From Clostridia bacterium (GTDB lineage: Bacteria > Bacillota > Clostridia > TANB77 > CAG-508), in NCBI GenBank assembly GCA_017528375.1, contig JAFXOY010000062.1:1-64000 (forward strand): a stretch of 64,000 nucleotides of DNA, given 5' to 3'. The position numbers and the translations under genes are program-made. The notes beneath the pieces are model-generated. The model was not told the DNA's origin. It saw only the letters and a list, made by a program, of their open reading frames with translations, and made no database searches. The first letter of the stretch is position 1; every line of letters begins with the position of its first letter. Below, piece by piece: positions 43,422 through 51,689 of this stretch.

Positions 43422-45026
43422 GTGAGTTTGAATATAGAAAATGAATTAGAATATATAGAAAAAGTCAAGAAAATAAATGAAGCTAAAAACTTAAAATACT
43501 TGATTATGACTATGGGGTGTCAGTTAAACGAAAATGATTCTGAAAAGTTGTGCGGCATGATTGAAAATATGGGATACACAAAAACAGAAGATTTAGAAGA
43601 GGCCGATTTAGTGGTATTTAACACATGCTGTGTAAGAGAAAATGCTGAGGATAGATTGTTTGGTAAATTAGGTGAAGTTAAGAAAGTTAAAGAAAAACGC
43701 GGAACAATTATAGCAATTGGTGGTTGTATGATGCAAGAAAAGCACATTGTTGACAAATTAAAACAAAGTTATCCATTTTTCGATATAGTATTTGGAACAC
43801 ATACACTTCATAAATTCCCAGGTGATTTATATAATAAAATTATCAATAATAAAAGAATTGAAGATATCTTAGACATTGATGGTGAAATAATTGAAGGTTT
43901 GCCTATCAGCAGAAATGACAACATTAAAGCATCAGTTACAATTATGAATGGTTGCAATAACTTCTGTACATATTGCATAGTTCCTTATGTTCGTGGTAGA
44001 GAAAGAAGCAGAAATCCAGAAGATATCTTAAATGAAGTTAGAGAATTAGCAAAACAAGGTTATAAAGAAATTACTCTTTTAGGTCAAAATGTTAATTCAT
44101 ATTTAAGAAGTGGAAAAAAAGATTTTGATAGTGAAATTACAAGTTTTGCAGAACTACTAAGAGCTGTTAATGAAATTGATGGAATAGAAAGAATTCGTTT
44201 TGTTTCACCACATCCAAAGGATTTTACAGATGATGTTATTGAAGCAATACGTGATTGTGATAAAGTAAGTAAAATTGTTCATTTGCCACTTCAATCAGGA
44301 AGTACTAATGTTTTGAAATTAATGAATAGAAGATACACAAAAGAGCAATATTTGGAATTAGCAGAAAAAATGAAAAAAATGATTCCAGAAGTTGTATTTT
44401 CAACAGACATAATAGTAGGCTTTGCTGGTGAAACAGATGAAGATTTTGAAGATACATTAGATGTTGTTAGAAAAGTAAACTTTGAGCAAGTGTTCATGTT
44501 CATTTATTCAAGAAGAGTTGGAACACCTGGAGATAGAATGGAAAATCAAGTCCCAGAGGAAATTAAACATGAGAGATTTAACAGATTAAAAGAATTAGTT
44601 GAAAGTCAGATTGCAGAGAATAATAAAAAATATATTGGAACAACACAAAGGGTTTTAGTAGAAGGCTATAGTAAAACAAATAATGAACTTCTTACAGGAA
44701 GAACAGATTCTAATAAGGTCGTTAATTTTGAAGGACCTTCTAACTTAATTGGAAATATGGTAGATTTGAAAATTGAATCTGAACATATGTGGTATTTGAA
44801 AGGAAAAATTGTTATGAGTGATTATGCTAATTTAGATACTGCTATAGAAATTATGGCTTACAAAATTTCTAATTGTGTAAAAAATGCAAACGGAAATGAA
44901 GAATCTTCAGAAGAATTAAAAAAATTGCGTCTTGAAAGAGATGAAATGTATAATGGTAATGTTGATACTATAAATAAAATAATTAAAGAATATGGTAAAG
45001 ATTTAAAGAACTTATATAATAATTAA
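43422..45026 (+). CDS. miaB: tRNA-2-methylthio-N6-dimethylallyladenosine synthase
   Basis: Radical-SAM methylthiotransferase acting on A37 of tRNAs. 534 residues, longer than the usual 440-510. N-terminal UPF0004 domain with Cys ligands in MTMGCQLNENDSE, FNTCCVRENAE and IGGCMMQ; radical SAM CxxxCxxC in GCNNFCTYCIVPYVRGRERS; TRAM domain around TQRVLVEGYSKTNN. The last 70 residues after the TRAM domain are a charged helical extension (ELKKLRLERDEMYNGN) I do not recognise. GTG start with TAAGGAG 8 nt upstream. The zeta-like gene and mutS follow after 24 nt each. Confidence 0.95.
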   Translation: MSLNIENELEYIEKVKKINEAKNLKYLIMTMGCQLNENDSEKLCGMIENMGYTKTEDLEEADLVVFNTCCVRENAEDRLFGKLGEVKKVKEKRGTIIAIGGCMMQEKHIVDKLKQSYPFFDIVFGTHTLHKFPGDLYNKIINNKRIEDILDIDGEIIEGLPISRNDNIKASVTIMNGCNNFCTYCIVPYVRGRERSRNPEDILNEVRELAKQGYKEITLLGQNVNSYLRSGKKDFDSEITSFAELLRAVNEIDGIERIRFVSPHPKDFTDDVIEAIRDCDKVSKIVHLPLQSGSTNVLKLMNRRYTKEQYLELAEKMKKMIPEVVFSTDIIVGFAGETDEDFEDTLDVVRKVNFEQVFMFIYSRRVGTPGDRMENQVPEEIKHERFNRLKELVESQIAENNKKYIGTTQRVLVEGYSKTNNELLTGRTDSNKVVNFEGPSNLIGNMVDLKIESEHMWYLKGKIVMSDYANLDTAIEIMAYKISNCVKNANGNEESSEELKKLRLERDEMYNGNVDTINKIIKEYGKDLKNLYNN

Positions 45027-45050
45027 TTACAGTAAAGAGGAGATTGTACA

Positions 45051-45920
45051 ATGGAAAAAGATTTTATGGAGCAGTTTAAATTATCAAAGGAAATGCACGA
45101 CAGTATATATAAAAGAATTGAATCAGAAGTTTTTCGCAATTCTGAAAAAGAAAAAAATCCTGTCGCAATTATAGTAGGGGGACAACCGGGATGTGGAAAA
45201 GGTGCAGTTATAGCATATTCTAAAAAACAGATTGAAAATGCAAACAAAGATGTTGTTATAATAACAACTGATGAATATAAACCATATCATCCTGATGCAA
45301 TAGAAATAGCAAAGAAATATCCAACTGAATATGTTAAGATAATAGAACAAGATGCTGGGTTGTGGACAGGAGAAATTCTAAAAAAAGCTATTGAAGATAA
45401 GCACAATTTTATTTTTGAAGGTACTTTAAAAAATAATAGAATTCTAGAAAGAATAAAGGAACTAAAACAAAATGGATTTAAAGTTGTAGTAAGAGCTTTA
45501 GCAGTTCCTAGGTTAGAAAGTCTTATTTCCGTACACGAAAGATATCAAAATCAAATTGATAATATTGGATTAGGAAGATTAATTTCTGTTGATCACCACA
45601 ATACAGCATATAAAGGTATTCCAAAGGTAATTGACGAAATAGAAAAATCTGGCTTATGTACAGTAGAAATATATAAAAGAGGTAAAAAAATTAATGAACC
45701 TGAACGTATATATTCAAGCAAAATGAATGAAAAAAGATTTCCAAGTGCACGAAATGCATTAGAAGAATGCAGAAGAATAGAGGAGTATAAAACAAAAGTA
45801 ACGGCCAAAGCAAGAATTGAAGTATTAAAGCAAGCATATAAAGACAGAAATGCGACCGAAGACGAAATGAATGAAATTGAGCTTATTGAAAAATATACAA
45901 CAATTGAACATGAAAGATAA
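45051..45920 (+). CDS. Zeta-toxin-family P-loop kinase
   Basis: 289 residues. Walker A is IIVGGQPGCGKGAV (43-51), followed by VVIITTDEYKPYHP, the DAGLWTGEILKKAI helix and FIFEGTLKNNRI, all features of zeta toxins / PezT, which phosphorylate UDP-N-acetylglucosamine. No epsilon/PezA antitoxin gene lies beside it: its neighbours are miaB and mutS, each 24 nt away. It may therefore be a domesticated chromosomal kinase or rely on an unlinked antidote. AAAGAGGAGAT site. The C-terminal third is a charged helical extension (about 220-289). Confidence 0.88.
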   Translation: MEKDFMEQFKLSKEMHDSIYKRIESEVFRNSEKEKNPVAIIVGGQPGCGKGAVIAYSKKQIENANKDVVIITTDEYKPYHPDAIEIAKKYPTEYVKIIEQDAGLWTGEILKKAIEDKHNFIFEGTLKNNRILERIKELKQNGFKVVVRALAVPRLESLISVHERYQNQIDNIGLGRLISVDHHNTAYKGIPKVIDEIEKSGLCTVEIYKRGKKINEPERIYSSKMNEKRFPSARNALEECRRIEEYKTKVTAKARIEVLKQAYKDRNATEDEMNEIELIEKYTTIEHER

Positions 45921-45944
45921 ATAATTGAATTGGAGGTAAAATAA

Positions 45945-48584
45945 ATGGCAGAGTTTTCACCAATGATGCAACATTATTTGAAGACAAAAGAAGAATATAG
46001 CGATTGCATCTTGTTTTACAGATTAGGTGATTTTTATGAAATGTTTTTTGATGATGCTATAACAGTATCAAGAGAATTAGAAATTACTTTAACAGGAAAA
46101 GATTGTGGACAAGAAGAAAGAGCTCCTATGGCAGGAATACCATTCCATGCAGCTGAAGGTTATATTGCAAGACTTATTTCAAAGGGATATAAAGTTGCTA
46201 TATGCGAACAAATGGAAGATCCTAAAGAGGCTAAAGGAATCGTAAAAAGGGAAGTTATAAGAGTTGTAACTCCTGGTACAGTTATTGAGTCTAACTTGTT
46301 AGAAGAAAAGAAAAATAATTATATAATGAGTATTTACAAAACAGGAATTTATTATGGTTTAGGTGTTTGTGATGTTTCAACAGGAGATTTCTATGCAACA
46401 CAAATATGTGAAAATAATAATTTCTCAAAATTACTAGATGAAATATCAAGATATTCTCCATCTGAAGTTATTGTTAATAAAATGATGTTTGAAACAAAAT
46501 CTGAATTAAACAAAATTCAAGAAAGGTTTAAAGTATATGTTTCTTTGGAAAAAGAAGAAAACTTTAATGATGAAACAGAACTATTGCTTCAAATGTACAA
46601 CGTTATTAGTGATAAATCAAAAGATGGAAATAAGATTTCAAATTCGGAACAAATGCAAGAAATAGATAATAAAAACTTGATGATTCCAGCAATAAATGCA
46701 CTTATAACATATCTAACAGAAACTCAAAAAACAAATTTAGATCATATAAATACAATTAAAATTTACAGTATAACACAATATATGTCACTAGATATTAATG
46801 CAAGAAGAAATTTAGAGTTAACAGAAAAAATGCGTGACAAATCTAAAAAAGGAACACTTTTATGGGTTTTAGATAAAACATCAACATCAATGGGAGGAAG
46901 ACTTTTAAGAAGATGGATAAATGATCCTTTAATTGATGTTAATGAAATAAATAAAAGATTAGATTCAGTAAAGGAGCTTAAAAATAGTATCATTTTAAAA
47001 GGTGATATTATCGATAGTTTAAAAAAAGTATATGATATTGAAAGATTAGCAGGAAAAATTGCCTATGGTAATGCTAATGGTAGAGATTTAATATCATTGA
47101 AAAATTCAGTAAAACAATTACCAGAAGTAAAAGAAATTCTATCAAAAACTGAATCTGGATTATTAAAAGAATTATATGGGGAATTAGATACTCTTCAAGA
47201 CGTATATGAACTAATTGAAAAATCAATTGTAGAAGAACCTCCAATTAGTGTAAAAGAAGGAGGAATAATTAAATTAGGATATGACCCTGAAATAGATCAA
47301 TTAAAAAAAGCTACAACAGAAGGTAAAACATGGATTGTTCAATTAGAAGCAAAAGAGAGGGAAGAAACAGGAATTAAAGGCTTAAAAGTCGGATTTAACA
47401 AAGTTTTCGGATACTTCATTGAAGTAACAAAATCTAATTTAAGTATGGTTCCAGATAGATATATAAGAAAGCAAACACTTACAAATGCTGAAAGATATGT
47501 AACAGAAGAACTTAAAACTTTAGAAAATCAAATTTTAGGTGCGGAAGAAAAAGTTATAAATCTTGAGTATAAAGCTTTTACAGATGTAAGAGATGCAATT
47601 GAAAAACAAATTCAAAGAATTCAAAAAACTTCAAATATAGTTGCAACTTTAGATGTAATAACATCATTTGCAACAGTTGCTGAAGAAATGAATTACGTAA
47701 AACCAGTTGTTGATAATGACGGAATTATAGATATTAAAGATGGACGTCATCCAGTAATTGAAAAAATGTCACAAGCTGGAGAATTTGTTCCAAATGATAC
47801 ATATTTAGATAAATCAGCAAATAGACTAGCAATTATAACAGGACCTAACATGGCTGGTAAATCAACATATATGAGACAGGTTGCTTTAATTACATTAATG
47901 GCACAAATAGGAAGCTATGTTCCAGCATCACAAGCTAGAATAGGTGTTGTTGACAAAATTTTTACAAGAGTTGGAGCTTCAGATGATTTATCAATGGGGC
48001 AAAGTACTTTCATGGTTGAAATGATGGAAGTTGCAACAATTCTAAAAGAAGCAACAGCAAATAGTTTAGTAATATTAGATGAAATAGGTAGAGGAACATC
48101 AACATATGATGGATTATCAATTGCATGGGCAGTTGCAGAACATATTGCAGATAAAAACTTATGCGGAGCAAAAACATTATTTGCAACACATTATCATGAA
48201 TTAACTGAACTTGAAGAAAAAATTGAAGGCGTTAAAAACTATTCAATTGCGGTTAAGGAAAAGGGAGAAGACATTATCTTCTTAAGAAAAATTGTAAAAG
48301 GAGGAACAGATGAAAGCTATGGTGTGCATGTTGCACGTTTGGCAGGAGTTCCACAAAATGTTACAAAAAAAGCTAATGAAATTTTAAGATCTTTGGAAAG
48401 AAGAAATATTTTAAATAATAAAGTAATTGAAAAAGAAAATAAAAAAGTAGTAGCAGGACAAGTAGATATGTTTAACTTTAAATTAGCAGAAGTAGCAAGC
48501 GAATTTGATAAAATTGATATTAATCAATTAACTCCAATTGATGCACTTAACACAATTGTTAAGATGAAAGAGAAATTAAGTTAA
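45945..48584 (+). CDS. mutS: DNA mismatch repair protein MutS
   Basis: Recognises mismatches and starts repair with MutL. 879 residues. Mismatch-binding motif GDFYEMFFDDA near residue 27 (the Phe of the FxE motif), connector and clamp domains, Walker A ITGPNMAGKSTYMRQ, SQARIGVVDKIFTRVGASDD, DEIGRGTSTYDGLS (Walker B) and TLFATHYHEL. mutL, which usually follows, is absent: a bidirectional terminator and a minus-strand gene come next. Usual length about 850-880. Confidence 0.98.
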   Translation: MAEFSPMMQHYLKTKEEYSDCILFYRLGDFYEMFFDDAITVSRELEITLTGKDCGQEERAPMAGIPFHAAEGYIARLISKGYKVAICEQMEDPKEAKGIVKREVIRVVTPGTVIESNLLEEKKNNYIMSIYKTGIYYGLGVCDVSTGDFYATQICENNNFSKLLDEISRYSPSEVIVNKMMFETKSELNKIQERFKVYVSLEKEENFNDETELLLQMYNVISDKSKDGNKISNSEQMQEIDNKNLMIPAINALITYLTETQKTNLDHINTIKIYSITQYMSLDINARRNLELTEKMRDKSKKGTLLWVLDKTSTSMGGRLLRRWINDPLIDVNEINKRLDSVKELKNSIILKGDIIDSLKKVYDIERLAGKIAYGNANGRDLISLKNSVKQLPEVKEILSKTESGLLKELYGELDTLQDVYELIEKSIVEEPPISVKEGGIIKLGYDPEIDQLKKATTEGKTWIVQLEAKEREETGIKGLKVGFNKVFGYFIEVTKSNLSMVPDRYIRKQTLTNAERYVTEELKTLENQILGAEEKVINLEYKAFTDVRDAIEKQIQRIQKTSNIVATLDVITSFATVAEEMNYVKPVVDNDGIIDIKDGRHPVIEKMSQAGEFVPNDTYLDKSANRLAIITGPNMAGKSTYMRQVALITLMAQIGSYVPASQARIGVVDKIFTRVGASDDLSMGQSTFMVEMMEVATILKEATANSLVILDEIGRGTSTYDGLSIAWAVAEHIADKNLCGAKTLFATHYHELTELEEKIEGVKNYSIAVKEKGEDIIFLRKIVKGGTDESYGVHVARLAGVPQNVTKKANEILRSLERRNILNNKVIEKENKKVVAGQVDMFNFKLAEVASEFDKIDINQLTPIDALNTIVKMKEKLS

Positions 48585-48618
48585 AAAAAACTTCGGCAAG
48601 TAATTTGCCGAAGTTTTT
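48584..48618. terminator. Bidirectional terminator after mutS
   Basis: A-run plus CTTCGGCAA (to 48599) pairs with TTGCCGAAG plus T-run (from 48604); 4-nt loop. Confidence 0.93.
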
Positions 48619-48624
48619 TATTTA

Positions 48625-49302
48625 TTAATCTTTATGATTTTTTAAATATGTTTTAGCTGTGTCAGGAGAAACTCCATTTAATAGTTTCCATTTTCCGTTA
48701 ATTTTGTAAACATACATTTTTTGAGTATCTGTATCTTCATCATCTTTACCTTTGATTGTAGCTTTTACTTTAACTTCTTTACCACCTGAAACTTTTACAT
48801 CTTCATCATATACTTTTTCGATGTATTCTTGAACTTTCTTTAAGTCATCTTTTTTGATGTCTTCTTTCTTAGTTACTTTATATGTGATTTTAATTTTCTC
48901 ACCATATTCATCTTCTAGATTGTCATGTAATTTTTCCATGTCATCATCATCTAAATCTACTTTATCGTTATAGAAATCAGGGAAAGCTTTTGTATATGTT
49001 TTTAAGTTTCCTTTTTCCATTCCTTTAAAGTAATTATCGATTGGTTTTTTCCAACCTCCACCTAAAATTGATGCAATTATAGCAATGATTATAACAACAG
49101 CAGCAACAATTCCAGCTATAATTCCGTATTTTTTTAAATTATTTGAATTTGCAGAAGATGTGTTTGTAGTTGTTGTTTCTGTAGCTTCTGTAACTGTTTC
49201 TTCAACTTTAGCAGCTTCAGCTTCAGCTCCATTTCCACAGTTTGGGCAAACTACTTGGTTATCATCCATTTCTGCACCGCAGTTTTCACAAAACTTACTC
49301 AT
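48625..49302 (-). CDS. Zinc-ribbon membrane protein with extracytoplasmic domain
   Basis: 225 residues. N-terminal zinc ribbon FCENCGAEMDDNQVVCPNCG (residues 4-23), Glu/Thr/Ala/Asn linker, one membrane helix (about 61-84), and an outer alpha+beta domain (about 90-220) resembling NTF2/DUF4878-like modules (YFKGMEKGNLKTYTKAFPDF, MYVYKINGKWKLLNGV). Common in gut Clostridia, role unknown; probably an envelope sensor or chaperone. AGGAGGA site and a good promoter on the minus strand. Confidence 0.85.
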   Translation of the reverse strand: MSKFCENCGAEMDDNQVVCPNCGNGAEAEAAKVEETVTEATETTTTNTSSANSNNLKKYGIIAGIVAAVVIIIAIIASILGGGWKKPIDNYFKGMEKGNLKTYTKAFPDFYNDKVDLDDDDMEKLHDNLEDEYGEKIKITYKVTKKEDIKKDDLKKVQEYIEKVYDEDVKVSGGKEVKVKATIKGKDDEDTDTQKMYVYKINGKWKLLNGVSPDTAKTYLKNHKD

Positions 49303-49339
49303 AAAAAAATCCTCCTTCGTTTTTTGGTTTTACACATAT

Positions 49340-49368
49340 ATCATAATATAAGTATATTTTATTGTCAA
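49340..49368 (-). promoter_or_regulatory. Promoter of the zinc-ribbon protein gene
   Basis: On the minus strand TTGACA (49368-49363), 17-nt spacer, TATGAT (49345-49340). Confidence 0.78.
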
Positions 49369-49456
49369 GAATTCTAGAACAAATTTGTCGATTTTTTGTA
49401 ATTCAATTTAAGTTCGAATTAGCATTTTGTTTGAAAGCTCAAGGTGCAATATATAG

Positions 49457-49486
49457 TTGACATATTTTGAAAAAATGTGATATTTT
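49457..49486 (+). promoter_or_regulatory. Promoter of the TGS/uridine-kinase-like gene
   Basis: TTGACA (49457-49462), 18-nt spacer, TATTTT (49481-49486). Confidence 0.6.
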
Positions 49487-49567
49487 ATTAATGTAAAACA
49501 TAATATAAAATAATAAATTAAACACGATAATTTTCAAGTTTACGAAGAAGAGAGGATGAAGTAAATA

Positions 49568-51205
49568 ATGCAAATTCAATTTGATGGAAGAATAATAGAT
49601 GTAGAAAATGGAACAAGAATAAAAGATGTAGTAAGAGATGAAGTAGAAAAAAGTGGAGCTATTGCTGCAAGGTTTAATAATGAAATAAAAAGCCTTAATT
49701 ATAGATTAAACGAAGATGGTAATTTAAGTTTGATTGATATTAGTGATAAAGATGGAATACGTGTATATAGAAAAGGTTTATTGTTTGTTATAGGAATGGC
49801 TGTTGAAGAGCTATATCCAGAGGCAAAAATGGGAGTTAATTATCAATTGTCTAACTCATTATTATGCGAATTTGAAAATTTGGAAGTTACTGATGAAGTA
49901 ATAGAAAGAATCAATCAAAAGGTAGCTGAAATAGTAAGCAAAAATTTGCCAATTGAAAAGAAATCTATGTCAAAAGAAGAAGCAGAAGAATTCTATAAAG
50001 ATAAAACGACTATGAAAGGAAGATTACAATTAGAATTAAACACAAAACAACGCGTAAGTTTATATTGGTGCGAAAATTACTTCAATTATTTTTATGGAAT
50101 ATTACCTATAAATACAGGAGCTTTGAAAATTTATGAAATTATAAAATATAATAGAGGATTTTTGGTAAGGTATCCAAGTAGAAAAGAAATAAACAAATTG
50201 CCAGAATTTAAAGAAAATAAAAAATTGATGGCTACATTAGACGAATATGATGTACTACACAGAGTTCTAGATGTGCCAACTGTAGGAAAATTAAATGAAA
50301 TTGTAAGACAAGGGAAAATAGGTGATTATATATTACTTGATGAAGCACTACACGAGAAAAAAATTGCTAACATAGCTGATGATATAGTTAAAAACGATAA
50401 AATAAAAATGATTTTAATTGCAGGTCCTTCTTCATCAGGAAAAACAACATTCGCGCAAAGACTAGGAATTCAGCTAAGATTAAATGGCTTAAAACCTGTA
50501 ACAATTTCAGTTGATAATTATTTTGTAGAAAGAAGTCAAAATCCAATAGATGAAAATGGTAATTACAATTTTGAATGTTTAGAAGCAATAGATGTAAAAC
50601 TATTTAATGAACATCTTGTTAGACTATTAAATGGAGAAGAAGTTGAAATTCCTTCATTTGATTTTGAGGTTGGAACTAAAAGATATAAAGGAAACAAGCT
50701 AAAACTTGCTGAAGACGAGGTGCTTGTTATAGAAGGAATTCATTGCTTAAATGATCAATTAACACCCTTAATTCCAAAAGAACAAAAATATAAGATTTAT
50801 ATTAGCTGTTTAACTGTTTTAAACATAGATGAACATAACAGAATTTCAACAACAGACACCAGATTAATTAGAAGAATAGTAAGAGATAGCCAATTTAGAG
50901 GATATAAAGCAATGCATACACTTCAAATGTGGGATTCTGTTGTAGCAGGAGAAGAAGTAAATATTTTCCCATATCAAGAAGAAGCTGACAGTATGTTTAA
51001 TTCATCATTGATTTATGAATTAGCAGTTTTAAAAGACTATGCAATGCCTTTATTAGAAGAAATAGATAAATCTCAAGTGGAATATGCTGAAGCAAAAAGA
51101 TTACACAGAATGCTTGGATATTTTGAATCAATTCCAGCTGAATATTTGCCAAGTAATTCGCTATTAAGGGAATTTGTTGGTGGAAGTATATTTAATGTGC
51201 ATTAA
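49568..51205 (+). CDS. ThrRS-like (TGS/SAD) domain fused to uridine-kinase-like domain
   Basis: 545 residues. About 1-60: TGS-like beta-grasp; about 60-250: second-additional-domain-like region of threonyl-tRNA synthetase (GMAVEELYPEAKMGVNYQL); about 265-545: P-loop nucleoside kinase with IAGPSSSGKTTFAQRLG, the VSVDNYF-like TISVDNYFVERSQNP motif, PSFDFEVGTKRY and LVIEGIHCLNDQ. Known as a fused 'nucleoside kinase' family in Clostridia and Thermotoga; physiological substrate uncertain. It precedes the RNHCP gene by 17 nt. Confidence 0.92.
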   Translation: MQIQFDGRIIDVENGTRIKDVVRDEVEKSGAIAARFNNEIKSLNYRLNEDGNLSLIDISDKDGIRVYRKGLLFVIGMAVEELYPEAKMGVNYQLSNSLLCEFENLEVTDEVIERINQKVAEIVSKNLPIEKKSMSKEEAEEFYKDKTTMKGRLQLELNTKQRVSLYWCENYFNYFYGILPINTGALKIYEIIKYNRGFLVRYPSRKEINKLPEFKENKKLMATLDEYDVLHRVLDVPTVGKLNEIVRQGKIGDYILLDEALHEKKIANIADDIVKNDKIKMILIAGPSSSGKTTFAQRLGIQLRLNGLKPVTISVDNYFVERSQNPIDENGNYNFECLEAIDVKLFNEHLVRLLNGEEVEIPSFDFEVGTKRYKGNKLKLAEDEVLVIEGIHCLNDQLTPLIPKEQKYKIYISCLTVLNIDEHNRISTTDTRLIRRIVRDSQFRGYKAMHTLQMWDSVVAGEEVNIFPYQEEADSMFNSSLIYELAVLKDYAMPLLEEIDKSQVEYAEAKRLHRMLGYFESIPAEYLPSNSLLREFVGGSIFNVH

Positions 51206-51222
51206 AAAGAAAGGAATTATAA

Positions 51223-51534
51223 ATGGAAAAAAGTTTATTTACAGAAATTGATGAAAGTTTTATTTGCGAAAATTGCGGAAGGAAAGTTGAAAAACTAGGA
51301 TATTCATGCAGAAATCACTGTCCATATTGTTTACACTCTAAACATGTAGATGTAAATCCAGGAGATAGACAGGAAACATGTCATGGAAGTTTAGAACCAA
51401 TCGGACTTGAGATTGATAGCAAAAAGGGATATGTTATAGTTTTTAGATGCAAAAAGTGCGGTAGCATTAGAAAAAATAAAGCTGCTAAAGATGATGATAA
51501 GAACGAGATTATTAAATTAAGTGCGAAACACTGA
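51223..51534 (+). CDS. RNHCP-domain protein
   Basis: 103 residues. The name-giving motif appears as CRNHCPYCLHSKHVD; further Cys/His pairs (FICENCGRKVEKL, FRCKKCGSIR) make two zinc ribbons. Function unknown; the fold suggests RNA or DNA binding. AAAGGAATT site; probably co-transcribed with the kinase-like gene. Confidence 0.9.
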   Translation: MEKSLFTEIDESFICENCGRKVEKLGYSCRNHCPYCLHSKHVDVNPGDRQETCHGSLEPIGLEIDSKKGYVIVFRCKKCGSIRKNKAAKDDDKNEIIKLSAKH

Positions 51535-51600
51535 CACAATTAGGGACGGACTCATTTTGGGACATTTTTGTCCCAAAATGAGTCCGTCCCCAATTGTGTC
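51533..51600. repeat. Intergenic dyad element 9, longest and best preserved copy
   Basis: 31-nt arms (51533-51563 and 51570-51600) with one mismatch around a 6-nt loop: GACACAATTaGGGACGGACT continuing to GGGAC. Begins over the stop codon of the RNHCP gene (TGA 51532-51534). Confidence 0.93.
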
Positions 51601-51619
51601 AAAAAAGTAATTTTTTTTG

Positions 51620-51648
51620 TTGAAATTAATAATTTGTTGTGGTAAGAT
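51620..51648 (+). promoter_or_regulatory. Promoter of the Fic-like gene
   Basis: TTGAAA (51620-51625), 17-nt spacer, TAAGAT (51643-51648). Confidence 0.6.
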
Positions 51649-51689
51649 ATTTTTGGAAATATATAAACTGAAGATAAAAGGAGCAAAAA

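Noticed and set aside
48625..49302. Possible lipoprotein signal on the zinc-ribbon protein
   Set aside because: The N-terminus is a soluble zinc ribbon (CENC...CPNC), and the only membrane helix is internal.
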